DNA from: Athripsodes cinereus
Lineage: Eukaryota; Arthropoda; Insecta; Trichoptera; Leptoceridae
Length of the DNA: 64,000 bases
NCBI GenBank assembly: GCA_947579605.1
Contig: OX388307.1
Location: 11,385,237-11,449,236 of the forward strand
Direction: 5' to 3'
Below, piece after piece: positions 48,100 through 61,814 of the stretch. The notes under the pieces were generated by a model that was not told where the DNA came from, did no database searches, and saw nothing but the letters and a program-made list of their open reading frames with translations. Every line of letters begins with the position of its first letter. Within the stretch, counting starts at the first letter, position 1. Position numbers and translations under genes: made by a program.

Positions 48100-48300
48100 T
48101 AATATTAGCCTAGTGGTCAGTTGAATTTCCCACCCACAACGGTTCATGTTTGTATTATAAAGGACATGCCGCTCTATCAGAGACCTTGTTATAATCCCAT
48201 CCCATCTGTCATTACCGGGAGTTGCCTCCTATTCTTTGGATATTACAGTCAGGGCTGTTTCTACTGTAATACTCCACTCTACTAGTAACATAGCGCACGA
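48100..48300 (+). mobile_element. Possible tRNA-derived SINE
   Basis: The start carries a good A-box (ttagcctagtggtcag) and, 30 bp later, a partial B-box (acggttcatgttt). The following body (gggagttgcctcctattctt, tactgtaatactccactc) has no second copy in the window. The call rests on the A-box and on composition. Confidence 0.4.
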
Positions 48301-48304
48301 AAGA

Positions 48305-49680
48305 ACTTTAAAAAACATCATACCCAGATAAGTTTTGCATGAAATAATAATCTTCAATATTTTTTATCACAATGGTTATGGCATTCCTCACTTCATATTT
48401 TATTATTAACTTTCTCCTGTCTAATTAAATGTACCTTTGTTATTTTTTTAATATAATATTAATTAAAAAGAATCTATAGTAAATATGTAGACGGAATAAT
48501 AGGAACTTTTTATTTTATTAAGTGTAGCCTAGACTCGATCCTGCTTATTGTTGTGGTTATTAGGAAGGTAAGAACTTAACGAACCGTCAAAAATACACAC
48601 GGACAAACAAGATGATTACCTAATTTCACCTCGTTTTGTATAATTGTTTTATGGGCAAAATGTCTCTTTTATAAACGACCCCCGCGGCTTTGATCTTACA
48701 CCGATCTTACTCGGGAGGTCCGATAAAATTATTACCCATGACTCCGAAGTGTTTTACGACACGCCTCGTCTCTTACAGACCGCGCTCTATAATGCAAATA
48801 GTCCAAAGAAGACAGCACAATCTGTAAATCAAAAACCTCAGGGCTTCCGACCTCTTCACTAAGTATAATCTCCTACTCGGTCTCCAACACGCGATACTCA
48901 AATCAAGAATATTTAGTGGTTATAAGATAGTGCCAACAACTACCTACAACGACAAGAGTTATTGAGACATTTTCTTGTAACATTTCCTTTGTAATTATTC
49001 ACTTGATATCTAAGTAGTAAATATTTTAAAGAAAATTCTATAAATAAATTCATCGACCTATTCTCGCTCTAGAAATGCCATGGAGTATAATTGTACTATA
49101 TTACTAACACTGAAAATATTTGAGTAAATGTACGTATGTTAATTTAGTGAGTTATTAATGTCACGAATTTAATAATTTTGTGGCTTTTGTTCTAAGGCAT
49201 TGTATCCAATATTTTATTCAATTATGTAAAATATAAAAATACCAAAGATCAACTAAAATACCTTAGTGAAGTTAAGTACGAAACAGCATTTCACCCAACA
49301 AGGCAGACTATTTACTACCAATAGGTAACAGGAGCTATAATAATTTTCTCTTATTTATTATACGGGTAGGTATATAATTTGAGGCTTGTAATTATTATTT
49401 ATTTTATCACAAAACATTCGAAATCATGTGAATCAAACAAAGAAAAGTATAAATTTCACGAAATAATTTCTAATTTGGTTGGCTCTGATTTGCACACAGT
49501 CCCTAGTTGTTGTTTTTTTGTTATCACATTCAATAAGGCGCGTACAAAAATAGTGATGTGAATCATAGTTTATAATTTGATACGTTCAATAAAACCGCCG
49601 CTAATATCTTAATAAAGACTCAAAAACCACAAGTACATCTGTAAAGTAAACCAGCTAGAAGGCAGAGGCGTATTCTTGTT
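48305..49680. other. Interval with one coding-like stretch, no identified gene
   Basis: The plus frame at 48644-48862 (FINDPRGFDLTPILLG, HDSEVFYDTPRLLQTAL) has a balanced amino-acid mix but no ATG, and I recognise no family. It may be a worn LINE remnant or a host exon. Confidence 0.25.
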
Positions 49681-49682
49681 AA

Positions 49683-49965
49683 TATTGTTTTTATTATTTA
49701 TTATTATTATTTGGATGATTTGTAAAGCGCCGTTTTGTGAAAAAAATCCACCTCAAGGGCGCTCTTTGCTAACTAAGGTTGTGTCTGGATTATTCCGTGA
49801 GATTTCTTGAATAGATAAGTCTTCAGTTGGTTTTTGAAACGAGATATATCCTGCGTTTCTCTGATCATTTGTGGAAGCCTGTTCCAGACTACAGGTGCAG
49901 ATATTGCAAAAGCACGCTCCACGTACACTGGTTTCGATACAGTACTGTACAATACACTACGTTAA
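49683..49965 (-). pseudogene. CR1/L2-like LINE C terminus with ATT tail
   Basis: The minus strand encodes VYVERAFAISAPVVWNRLPQ, then a RFKNQLKTYLF block with a short 3' UTR (gagggcgcccttgag-like) and an AAT tail at 49683-49712. This matches the end of CR1/L2 proteins (AAPSVWNRLP...FRTKLKTLLF at 1-1.45 kb). It is truncated at the 5' side. Confidence 0.65.
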
Positions 49966-50839
49966 TCCGTGTAAAGGATTTGATAGAGTATTCTAAGCTG
50001 TGGTGCACAAAAATTATCCATGACTAGAAAAAAAATATTGAAATAAAAAGTATAATAAAACTTTAATAAAAAAAAAACATTGTAATCCACAAGTTGCAAC
50101 CGTATATCTAAGTCAAATCGTTTGGTGAATCAAACTGATAAAGGATATTTGTCCTGCTGTGGCTGAGTACAATATTTAAAAAAAAAATCTACTTCCAGCT
50201 TTATTCCTTTTTATCAAGGGTCACTTCTTCAGATTCTACATTGTCTTCTATCTTTATGATAATGTTCTATATGATATTGTTTATTGATAATATTTAGCAA
50301 GAGTTCTGTCTGTCTACTCAGTCCTATACTGTGCAATTGGTATATTTAAGATAACCTCAGCATTTTCTACCATGGTGGTCACACATTTACCTGTTGGTGC
50401 GGAAACACCATTACATCTTACAACACCGCCCTTTAATTATCAAGCTTTTTTTTGTTGTATTTGCACTGTGTGCTAAATCTATTTGTTTCTTACGCCTGTT
50501 AGCAAAAGACAAAGGACCGCAAAATTGTGCAAAATCCCCGACAGTTTTTTATTTTTTTTATATCATTACTTATAGTAAATATGTGGATTTCTTCCCAGAA
50601 GGATAATGATTGAAGTTGATGAATCAGTTGAATCATATTGATTAACTTACATTTGTAGAAATGTTAACAGTTCTCTTTTACATTGTGAATAAATGTTGCG
50701 CTATTATCCTAAAAGTCATGGGCTTACAAGAAAGAGGGGGTGGCTATGGGGAGAAGCTTCCCCCCTAGGACCTTGAAAATAGTTGGTAAAATTAGAAGAA
50801 AAGTATGGAAAAGTGGCATCGAAGTGGGAAGCTGCCAAA

Positions 50840-50925
50840 TTGTCGAACAAAACCGAGGAGAACGTGAAATATTTAAAATTCTACACCAAATTTGAAGGGT
50901 AGAAATTTATCGTGCATGCTATATT
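50840..50925 (+). repeat. Dispersed accgaggag module, third location
   Basis: aaaaccgaggagaacgtgaa, aaattctacaccaaattt and ggtagaaattta match the module found inside the MITEs at 12019-12538 and 21187-21577. No terminal repeats are visible around this copy. Confidence 0.5.
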
Positions 50926-51515
50926 ATTACTAAATCGTGAAAACTGAGCATTGTTGTACTGACAAAAATGAACTAAGCTTCTGCATCCTTTTCTCTAGAA
51001 AAAGTCGTGGGTACCCCCATGCTATGAGTAGTTACTTTAAAGTATTTTTGTAAAATGTTTTGATGTATTTGAGATGAATTAAAATATCTAGTATATTGTT
51101 ACTGTGCAAAGAAATGACCATCAGGTAAATGATTATTATCCAGAAGTAGATAGTAGAGAATGTTTCCTTCCTAATATGATTCAAATGATTGACCCAAATC
51201 AGTAGGCGGTGAACATCAATAAACCTGACTGTAATTATTATCTATGCCAAATGGCACACAATATAACATAATATCATTAAGTATCTCACCCCAATTAAAG
51301 AATAGAGTGCCGACAGATGGACAGGTAAAAAGAATACCTATTTAGGTACGTAATCATCCGAAGAAAACAATACAACATAGATGATGTTAACAAATTATCG
51401 AAATGGTATGTTCATTTCCTTACCTCAATCAAAACTTTCGCTACCTTACAATACAAAATACTGGGTTTTCTGGAAAATCGCTTTAGGCTTATAATTTGAT
51501 TTTTATACTGAGCTT
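50926..51515. other. A+T-rich interval, no gene seen
   Basis: No coding frame with recognisable content and no bounded repeat between the accgaggag module and the next LINE tip. Confidence 0.4.
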
Positions 51516-51517
51516 TT

Positions 51518-51592
51518 ATTATTATTATTTGGATGATTTGTAAAGCGCCGTTTTGTAAAAAAAATTCACCTCAAGGGCGCTCTTTTAGTTAA
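51518..51592 (-). mobile_element. Short 3' tip of the CR1/L2-like LINE
   Basis: It shares attatttggatgatttgtaa, agcgccgttttgt and cacctcaagggcgctctttt with the copy at 49683, including the ATT tail, but retains only about 75 bp. No coding sequence. Confidence 0.75.
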
Positions 51593-52069
51593 TGATAATG
51601 TTAATGTGGACAATGTTCAATAATTAATGGTATTTCTGTCATTTACTCTGAAAGAGGTGTCAATAAACTTTATATTTTGATCATTATAGCTCTCATTGAA
51701 ATAATTCGTTCTATGAAATTGTAGAAAAAACAAATTAAAAACTGAAGGTGCTATTTTTTGCTATCAATTATAGCAAACTCAACACGCAGTCGCATTAAAT
51801 AATAATAATATTTGTTTATTATTCATAATATATTCATATAATCACTTGGATAGAATATACAAGTTAAGTGATAATCTGATTCTCAGCAACAAGGTCATGA
51901 TTATGTTACCTTATATTTAGATGTTCGGTAGATTTGATTGGTTAGTTTCGCTTGATTAACTTTGTTATTGTAGTATGATTTCAAATCGTCTGATTTGCAG
52001 ACATAATGTAGACACTATCTGCAGGATCTTATGATCAAAATTTTTTGGTGGATATAACTCATTATTATA

Positions 52070-52170
52070 TTTTTTTTTTTTAGAAAAGATATATCTGGGT
52101 TTTGTTATAAACCCAAATACAACTTTATACACCTTCCACAGTAAGCTAAAAGATTATTATTATTAAAGTG
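52070..52170 (-). mobile_element. 3' part of a SINE-B copy
   Basis: The plus strand reads ataaacccaaatacaacttt, atacaccttccacagtaagc. This is the reverse complement of the body end of the SINE at 6695-6865. The tRNA-like head is absent. Confidence 0.6.
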
Positions 52171-52179
52171 TACTAATAT

Positions 52180-55100
52180 TATAAAAAAAAATCTCAAAAC
52201 AAAAAAAAACAATCTTCATGAAAGAAATTAATTTTTTCGGTTTCATTGAAGGGAACTGATTTTTTCCTAATTCAAGGAAATATTTTCAACTCAAGACAAT
52301 ATTATCTTGAATTCTGGAGAGTTGAAAATTCATGGGTTGAGGTAATAAAATCTGTTTTCTGTGAATAATAAAGACTTCAAGGATGTGTAATGTGTAATGA
52401 CAAAGAAATAGAACTATATATGCGAAGTTTGATACAATATTTTCCTGAATTTATTTTTACTTTCACCCGTAGATTACACTACAATTTTTTATTTTATCTT
52501 CAATAGTTTTATATCCTGCTTAGTGAAGAAGGTAACTATAAAATATTTACCTTTATTATTGCTGTCTATTGAAGTCTCATAGAATTTAAATAACATATTA
52601 CATCAATACCTAAATTCATATATGGTATAAGAGCATTCGAAAATTTATGCAACTCACTGCCTTCAAAGAATGAAAATAGAATAGTTTAAAAAAATATATT
52701 ATGTAGAACGACCTTCAGGTGTTATTAGGTGGCCCATATCGCCTTGTGGGGCGGTAATTGGACGCGAGCTATGCAAAACAAAATAAATTCCGGTACCTTA
52801 CAGAAGTGAGATTATGTTTAGATAAAACAGTGAGTTGTGTGGTTTTATTAATATTGGATAACCCGGCCGAATGTATTTAATGTTGTGTACAGTATCAAAC
52901 ATCTTGACACCTCCGATTTATAGACTTTGTAAAGGTTACAGGAGATATTATGGCGTGATCTATTTAATTATCGTGCAAGAAAATTTATTGAAAATGGACC
53001 TTCTTAGTGTTTCTTAGAATTCTCTAATTGTGATGTTGGTGTACCTCTGCGAAATAACATACCAATCGTGCACAATCACCAAAATTTGGCCTTTTTGATA
53101 AAGATAATGTAGGTAGGTACATATTTCTTAATTATTTCAATAAGTATGACTCCTTTCAAAGCATAATATGCCTATCGATATATGCTCATATTTGTAGGTG
53201 ACTATCTAACTTAACACAAATAGATATTTTTATGAATATATGTAGGTACACATAAAAAAATCAACACAATTATTGACCGACTCATTTCTTTCATGTGTAC
53301 TAGTATGTTGAATTTTGTTTACTTCTAATTCAATGAGCCAATTTATAAGATAACCGAGTAAGGACATTTTACAGTAATGTAAGACGTTTATTGTTGTGTT
53401 CGGCTGATGAAGTAATCAGGATGTGCGTTGGCACCGGAGGCAGACTATTATGACGCATTTCCTTATAATTATTTCACACATTATTTAGTTAAACATACGA
53501 AGAAATACACATTACACTCATAATATTATACGACGCGACAAATTACTTCACTAATAAAAATACAACGTAACAACATGCGAGTCATGATCTTATCACAATA
53601 CAGTATTCTTCTAGTCATAGTAATATCTTGGAAAGAACTTTCTGTTCTGTTATTCATAAAGAAATTTTTAGAAATGTAAATATGTAAACCATACATAACA
53701 TTTATCATCTTTATTATTTTCTCTACAAGATTTATTTAATACACAATTTTTATAATTACATAACAAAACTTTGTTTATGCTTATTGCGTTACTTTACACA
53801 TACATGATCACACTCAAGTATTTGTATAGATAATTAATATACCTAGAATATAATATATTCATATTATAAAGTGATCAAATCAATAAAGCTTTGATAATCT
53901 TTTGATACCAATACCCACAGCATCTTCTACAAGTGGAATAGGTAGTAGAGTAGTAACTATGCATAAATATTATTCTGACTTTACCACAGTTACCTAAATT
54001 GAAAAAAAAACAGTGAAGGATCAAAAGTATCGCTAGTCAGAAGAGACTCGAGAAACTATGTAGATTCAAGTCTACTTTTGATAATGTAATCTCTTCGATA
54101 TAAAGATTTTGTGATGTAATACGCTACAATCTATTGGTTAACGAAAAATTATATTTATGAATTCGGTCCACTTCTAGTATCATATTTCCATACGTAACCC
54201 AGTAGATACGTAGATGCAAATAGTAGTGGATCATTTCAATAGAAAATATTATCCAATTGAGGTCACATCGCATGCTACGGTGACAACCAGGTTAAGTTCC
54301 AACATAATTGATTAATCATAAGGAATAATAGCTAACAGCATGTTTGTACAGTGCATTAAGCTATTTATATTATATTATTCACTATTATTTTGTAATGTGT
54401 AAGTAACATCGACACGCTAGTTACAACAGTAGACAATATAGATATACCTACACCTAAGTAGAGTATAACGAAACCTGCTACATGATATAGGTACACGAGA
54501 CAAACACACCTTTTAATTTGTATGTAAATAAAGATACTAATGAAATTCTAAGCAAATACTTCACTACTTACTGTTCCCTATGTTTTAGTTTGGAAAGTCT
54601 TGAAAGTCAATAAATAATGGCAACAATATAAAAACTAATGAATTTTGTTTTTGATTTGTCTTAATTATCGTATTATATAATCGTCTACCTCCATAACATG
54701 CTATTTTTTAATGAAATTTTTTTTCGACGTTCCATCTTAATGAAATTAAATAATTTTATTTATTGTTCTCTCACTTTTGTCGTAGTTCCTTGAGTATTGC
54801 TGAAAATTTATATAAAATAATAACAATACACAGAATAGCATATAACGAACCATTCATAAAATGATTCCGATAAATATGACTCACACGTAAACAAATTACA
54901 TCTTTACTTTACATTGTACATGTACATGTACCTTTACCTACTCTCAATCAAACTATACCAGTAGTGTCATCATTCATTATTGGAATATCCTGTGATCAGT
55001 GAGCGCCAGGACCCCAGGACATATGATGATGATGACAATAGTAATATAATTATGTATTATAGATTTATTGAATAATGAGTCCCGATGCTCAGAACTCAGT

Positions 55101-56220
55101 ATACCCACCTATGTCCCTATCGAAATAATAACATTATTATCTTATTAGGTTTGAGTCACGGCAACGGCGCCAGCGTCTATTCCATTGTTGTTGTGTGTAT
55201 ATTGGATTGTAACCACTTATCATGTAAATATACCTATTATTGACACAGAGTTTTTGGTATATTATGTATGATATTCATTCCTTATCATCCCGCCAATATT
55301 AATATACAAGATATAAATTGATAAAATATATACATTTGAGTCGACAACTATCTATATCATGCTACATAATTGTGCAAACTAAGAATTAAAATTAATGAAA
55401 ATCTTTGACCTGTTTGTTTGTATTTAAAACATTTTTTTAAACACTTAAAATTATTTTTTTTGATACTCCATTTAAAAAATTTAACTAAAGTATTCTTAAT
55501 TTTAATTATAAATATTAGTCAATTCATCTAATACTTACTCCATACAAGTTCTATTTAACAACTTCAATTTTACGGGCTAATTTATTTATTTTTTCTTAAT
55601 AAACTCAGTCCTTTTTAAATACCTTATAATTATTGATATTTTTAAGTTCTTCTGGTATATTATATTATATTCATATGTTCTAACTTTTTGGTCTTTAATT
55701 GTGGTTGAGTTAATAATAATTTATGTGCAGTTACTATTATTCTAAACAATTATATTTTCCAAAAACTCTATGTAAACATTTTTATTCTATGTAAGTTCAT
55801 GAGATGGAACAAAAGACAGGTGATGTATTAAGATAAGATACGTGATATTATTATTGTTATATAAGTAGGGAAACACACACGAATGCACGTGCAAAAGATT
55901 AGTGGGAGTCCTTATTTTATGATCAACCTGACTGTGCCTTGGTTAGTCTGTAGGTAGGTACATAATAAAAAAATATTGAAACAGAAACAGTTCCCATGTA
56001 GAAGGTGCATTCAAATTGTTTTATTAGGGAATATTATGACGGTTGTATTTCCTACAAATTTATTTACCTGGCAGATTGTAAAAATGTTTCGCGTTATAAA
56101 TAACAACAGCACATAAAATATATCATCTTAGATAAACAGAGATGATTTAGTGACTTAATAAACCGTCCCTATAGACGAGTGACTGGGAATATTCACTTGA
56201 TATACATAGAATAGGTAGTT
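52180..56220. other. A+T-rich interval, no gene seen
   Basis: 4 kb without a supportable gene. A short segment near 54990-55040 (aggaccccaggacatatgat followed by gatgatgac) resembles an RTE-type 3' end with a TGA tail, but it is too short to assign. Confidence 0.4.
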
Positions 56221-56224
56221 CTAC

Positions 56225-56869
56225 TTACATAATTTTACACCTTGAGAGAGTGGTATTTTTCAATCGCGAAGGGAATTTATCATATCCGGAGTATGTATAA
56301 CTTAAACATGTGCGATTGATAAGGGTGATGTATAATAAATGCCTAAAAACTATCACAAATATAATATGAAAACATATAAGAATTATTATATTAATTAAAT
56401 ACCCCCCCCCCCCCCTTCTCCTTTCAGACAGATACATCTCCTTCGTCGTCGTTTCATAAACTGAAGCTCCAAATTTAACTCCAAACCATTGTATCTTATT
56501 TACATGCATTCCATCCACAACACTACTCTTGTATCCACTCATTCTTCTAATATCCTCATTCCTCATTCATATCACGCAATGTTTTACCAGCCATTCTTCT
56601 CAGCGATCGCATCTCCACCGCATTTCTTCCACATTTGTCCTTCGTCAATCACGTCTATGTTTCGCTTCCATACACAAGTTAGTGTAGGTACCAGAATCGT
56701 ATTGTGCACCAACATTTTCGCCATGTCCGACACATTGCCATACATTACTGACACCGGATCGTAGTGTATCATTCACTCTAGTACCAGCCACTTTCCTTCT
56801 TTCTATGTTACTATCGCTCGTAATCCTCCGTTCCTCACAAATAAATTCCCCAAATACACATTTTTTCAA
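56225..56869 (-). pseudogene. RTE-like LINE remnant, interrupted by a poly-C run
   Basis: On the minus strand it reads SDSNIERRKVAGTRVNDTLR, then a degraded AVLVPTL-like region and NEDIRRMSG, VNKIQWFG and MYLSERR. This is the order of RTE-type C termini (compare 27436-27874). Multiple stops and frame changes are present. A run of 14 C (56402-56415) ends the similarity. Confidence 0.65.
56402..56415 (+). repeat. Poly-C tract
   Basis: Fourteen consecutive C residues in A+T-rich DNA. It could be length-variable or an assembly weak point. Confidence 0.9.
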
Positions 56870-56879
56870 ATTTGAAAAT

Positions 56880-59230
56880 CAGAACTCCCTAATTAAAACA
56901 TTTTAACATTTTTTCTTCTTGAATAGTTGTCACCACAGTGTATAGGTTAAAAAACAATGCATGTATTTATAATAAGTCATGTGAATGGAAATTAACATTT
57001 CATGACGTAAGTACATTTTCATTTTTTAATGTGTATGTAGGTACCTTCTATTTTCAAAAAAAATATTTACATCGAAAGCATTGTATGCGACACCTCTAAT
57101 ATTTTTTAGTATCGTCGGTACGTGATCGGTAAATGGTACTATAAAGAAGTATTTTTTGCGATTTTTTTATTGTACCTGCGTATAAATGGAAGATTACTAA
57201 ATACCGGTATGAAATAATGAATCAATAGGAAACTATTCTACAAACGTGTTCTAAAAACATCACGTACTACTAATAGTTTGTATCAGAAGGTGATGTCTTT
57301 AACAATGATTCTCTATATTGTTGCAATATTCAATTCTATTCCATTCACAATGAAAATATAGGTAATATTATATTCTATGTACCTAATATTATGTCTAGCG
57401 TCCCTGTAGGTAAATCGTAGAACTAAAATAGTTGCATTAATCCGTTTTTCTTAAATATTTACACGTTTTCACCAAGGTTTTGTTTACAAATGGGTTATTT
57501 ATTACCTGCTGAATTTTTTTTAGGATCGTAGAATAGAAAAATCATAGTTTGAATGAGTGAGACACGAAACACATAGACAATAATGCAGTATTCTCATGTG
57601 GAGATGTATTTATAGGTATCTACGGCACATAGGTACAAATACACTAGTTCAACATAAAGGTTCCTCACTTTGTGTAAGAATATATATATAACAATATCTA
57701 TCTAATTATTACCGGTCACGTTCAGTAAAACTGATTCGTCAATTCTTAGGATATCTTCTTTTTGTTACGTTTTGGTATCCTTATACGCTTACCTTGAGTG
57801 TTTCTCACGAGAGAATTATATAAAAATAATACTGTAATCTTTAATGTCAAATGAAGAATTTACTACGACGAAAATTTCACGCTCAAAACTCAACATAATT
57901 ATTTAAAATATGTATAGGAACATTATATTATTGTTCTTTAAATTTCATTATTTGACTGTAAAGAAGTAATACTACATTGGATGGTTTTGGGAGAGATTTT
58001 ATTTTCTCATTGTGTGTTCACGGTACAATTTATCGGTAACGTATTAAAAAGTATTGTCCATCAAATATTAATGAATTCGTTTGAATAATAGATAGATAAC
58101 AAAGGTGTTGGTAAAGGATAATAAAAATGATACCGGAACCCTTATGTTAGGTAAGTACCTACATTATTTTATGGTAAAGATTAAGGTAGATGTAACCTTA
58201 TATAGAAACGATAGTCAAAATCGTCACTTCGATGTAGGTATCATCACATTTGTTTATGTTGTTAATAATACTAATAAAATCAATTCGATATTATTGTGTT
58301 TCTTTGTACTGGTGAATAATAAGTAAAGGGTAAACATTGTAAATAACAAACATCAAGGGTGGTCCTCCCATGAGCTGCACTCAGGTATCTAGTACCATTA
58401 AATTATAACGTAATTGTTCAAATTGGACTCTAATCGTGACATTTATACGCGAGATAAATGACACAGGCAGACAAATTATATGAATCTTGTGAGGATCAGT
58501 TGATCTTTCTCAACCTTTTTAGATATGTACAGATACAGGTAACTAGTCATTATGACTATTTGAAACAATTTACTCGTTTTTTACGTCTTTGTTTTGGTGG
58601 ATTATTCAATATTTTTTTTGCTATTTTGTAAAATGATAATTTATCGTTACGGTTTTCTTCCCAAGTGAACAAAAAATCATTTTTACGATATTAGATATTA
58701 ATTTATATAACTTAAAATCTAATTACACAATATTTCAGATTTGAACCCCTATATCTATAGATATGAATACCTTCTAATTTGAGCACAGATAAACACGAAT
58801 AATATTAAAAAAAATATATATAAAACTCTCTTTTTTTACCTACCTATAGATACTAATACATTACGTTATAGTTGCAATCATTTTGCTCAAATTCTTGTGT
58901 AGGCGATGTATGTATGTTGATTGTAAGGTATTTGTAATGTAAGATATTGTATTAACATGTACATACATGAAGTAGGGCTACTTTAACACATTTAGAATCA
59001 TCGCTAGGTATTGAGGATCTCAATTGGATGATTGTCTTTGTCGTATGTAACGAACGTGTGCACTGCGCAGTCTACATAATGACCCAAAGAATGATTATTA
59101 TTAGTATGTGTAGATTGTAAGTAGGTACTAGGTACCTATAATTAAATGCTTTGTGCCTGAAAATAGCAAGCAAATGGAATTACACGATGAAGTTAGCAAT
59201 TAGAAATTAAGATAAAATATTAGCTTTTCG
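56880..59230. other. A+T-rich interval, no gene seen
   Basis: No coding frame with recognisable content and no bounded repeat. Confidence 0.4.
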
Positions 59231-59242
59231 AGGTAATGTAAT

Positions 59243-59622
59243 CATCATCATCATCACGCTTTACCCTTTCGGGGTAGGCAGAAAGGATCGAGCACCACTT
59301 TTCATATCCTTGTATCTATTTTTGTCATACAATTCCTCATGCCCTCAATATATTAAACAACAGTCCGTCATGTAGGATCTTGTTTATATAATGATATTAC
59401 CATTTAATTTTCGGACGGCCACTCCGTTGTTCTCAGTCATGTATAATATCAACAAAGTTATTCTGTCCTCGTTCATGCTTTCCACGTACCCAAACCACCG
59501 TTGAATATTCTCATTTATTTTTGATATTACCCCAGTTTGAATTCCACATTCTTTATGTATGACAGACATTATTATACGCACTCTATCTTTCAAACTTTTA
59601 CCACACATGATTTTACCACTCA
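59243..59622 (-). pseudogene. RTE-like LINE C terminus and 3' UTR with ATC/TGA tail
   Basis: The minus strand encodes MCGKSLKDRVRIIMSVIHKE and then NENIQRWFGYVESMNEDRIT, followed by a 3' UTR that ends in cctaccccgaaagggtaaag and a TGATGATGA tail. This is a second RTE-like lineage: it has a true 3' UTR and a trinucleotide tail, unlike the TATAG-tailed copies. The copy at 21590-21790 belongs here. Confidence 0.65.
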
Positions 59623-59625
59623 GGC

Positions 59626-59880
59626 GACCGATGTGGCGCGGAGGCTAACGCATTTGCCTTTGAGTCACGAGGTCCCGGGTTCGATTCCCGGCCAGGGCAA
59701 AAATGAAGAATGATCTTTTTCAAATTGTCCTGGGTCTGGGTGTTACATGTACCTATATGTGTTCAGTGCATTGTATATACCTATGTGTATCGTCATGTTA
59801 GTACCCATAATACAAGATTCATGTCTTAGTTTGGGAGTAGTTCGATCTGTGTGGATTGTCTATACATGTTATGTTATGTT
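59626..59880 (+). mobile_element. tRNA-derived SINE with intact Pol III boxes
   Basis: The head carries an A-box (gatgtggcgcggaggctaac) and a perfect B-box (gggttcgattcccgg) 33 bp later. It is followed by a body with tcctgggtctgggtgttac, gttagtacccataatacaag and gtttgggagtagttcgatctgtgtg. This body type is widespread among insect SINEs. A second copy is at 60528-60692. Confidence 0.85.
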
Positions 59881-60527
59881 ACTCAATGATCACATTTCAA
59901 CTGCATTTTTTAATTACTCGAGCACTATGTTTATCTACTTAACTGGATATTTCAACAAACAAGTAGGTATGCTATAGTGTATAATATTTTATTACATAGA
60001 TATCTGTAACGAATTTCAATCAAAATCAATTTCCGCTGTCAAAAGTTTGTATAAAAAACGTGTTAATAGTAATCGAAAAACCTCACATCCGGACACTCCA
60101 CATGACAGTTTTTTTTCATTATTGTCTATTTACCTATTGAGGCAACTTGCGTTATTTATGTCATTATATTTGTTTATTTTTAACATTAGATAATTAGTTT
60201 CGCATGCATTAATATTTCAATTAAGGCCCAATATTTCAATAAACCATAGTAAGCATGATCTATATTCTGAGATCTAAATCACTCGCAAACGAGTGGATGG
60301 CCTTGAGAAAAATAGAATAGAATATATTCTGAGATGGCCCTTAATTTTATTTTATTTTTCTTTCAAATCTAATAATACGTAGTTTTGGACAATTATTTTT
60401 CACCATGATATAAATGACAGATACACAACCATGATGTAAATGACAAATACCTTAATACAGGGGCTGATTGGTATCACTGAGGGTCACTCTATCTGTTAAT
60501 CTCATATTCTGGTATAATCTCATATTC

Positions 60528-60692
60528 AGGGCAAAATGAAAAATGACCTTTTTCAAATTGTCTTGGGTCTGGGTGTTACATGTATATGTGTTAAGTGCAT
60601 TGTATATGTGTGTATCGTCGTGTTAGTACCCATAATACAAGATTCGTATCTTAGTTTGGAACTAGCTCGGTCTGTGACAATTGTCTAAAAAA
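60528..60692 (+). mobile_element. Headless copy of the tRNA-derived SINE
   Basis: It starts at cagggcaaaatgaaaaatg, exactly where the tRNA-like head ends in the copy at 59626, and continues through tgggtctgggtgttacatgt to agctcggtctgtgac. It is 5'-truncated at the head/body junction. Confidence 0.75.
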
Positions 60693-60703
60693 ATACGAGT
60701 ATT

Positions 60704-60847
60704 CGTGAAATATTGAAGTTTATTGAATGTAAAAACAAGTTTTACCAAATTCAAATATACCTCAGGATAAAGGCTCGTGAAATATTGAAGTTTTACAGAC
60801 GAAAAAGCATGTCGCACTAAATTAAGGGCTACCTCAGGATAAGGGCC
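60704..60847 (+). repeat. Two diverged tandem units of about 71 bp
   Basis: Both units (60704-60774 and 60775-60847) begin cgtgaaatattgaagttt and end with acctcaggataa followed by a-gg. The middles have diverged. Confidence 0.75.
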
Positions 60848-60849
60848 AC

Positions 60850-61360
60850 CTTGAGGACATATTTAAATATTGGACCTAAGAAAGCTTTAACCGGGGATTC
60901 TCACACCAGGCGTCACAAAGTTAAAACTGTTTGTCACTATATTACAAATCATTATGTCTATCAAGCCTTGAAACCTTTATGAATATAAAAATATGTACCG
61001 TACCTACTCTTTAATCTATACTGAAATATATTGTAATATAATTTATTTGACGTTCACCCAATCATTCAATGATTTTTTAACTTTCGTTCATCCATCTATA
61101 CCGCAGAGGTAACAACATAAATCACATTTTTTATGCGAAATTATAAAGTGGTGGGAATGAAATACATATACTTTTTGCTTGATTTTACAAATGACTTGCA
61201 TTTCACACTTATCTACATAATAATATGTTTAAGAATATAATGATTGTGAGTAGAAACAACAATTAGTTAATATTATCTTGTACCTGTCACAAAACTAAGT
61301 ATTTTGAAACTTATGTCGCTTATCGCTCGCTCTGAAGCTACACTTTGCATTTTAAATTCA
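60850..61360. other. A+T-rich interval, no gene seen
   Basis: No supported feature. Confidence 0.4.
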
Positions 61361-61363
61361 ACT

Positions 61364-61445
61364 ATGAGGTTCGCCATCCATCCTAAACGTCGTAATTTTT
61401 TATTGGCATGGAGAGGACCTGCTGTGATGATATAGTATAGTAGTA
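61364..61445 (+). mobile_element. SINE-like repeat 'family A', copy with internal deletion
   Basis: It starts gaggttcgccatccatcct, continues to ggcatggagaggacctgc, then jumps to tgatgatatagtatagtag. The 5' start matches the other copies. The cccacttgtggg part is deleted. Confidence 0.6.
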
Positions 61446-61814
61446 TCTGTAGCGCTCCATAGGTATAACGATTTGACAAATTGAATAGGTATACTTTACT
61501 CTAGTACAGTCGATGTATTACTTGTACTTATGTGGATACAGCTTATTTTTCTTCATTGCATTTAAACGTATGAATGATTCTTATATTAATAATTCTAGAG
61601 CAGTATGTAATTGAGTTGCTCAGTTAAAATTTTAAGATATGATTCTGCCCACCCTACTGATCATACAAAACAATTTTTAACTTAAAAAATTGCTCAAGTC
61701 AATTAATATATATTTCACTCGATGAACATTTACACTTAGTTAAATATACTAAAACTTTTTAATTATAATTGTTTAACTCATGTATATTGTAGTATTTTAT
61801 GTTATCTTTATCAT

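Noticed and set aside
50210..50560. Minus-strand coding traces (EDNVESEEVTLDKKE and neighbours)
   Set aside because: The stretches are short, lie in different frames and have no clear splice sites or recognisable family.
59626..59700. Functional tRNA gene
   Set aside because: A and B boxes are good but the arms do not close into a full cloverleaf, and the sequence continues into a SINE body with a second copy nearby.
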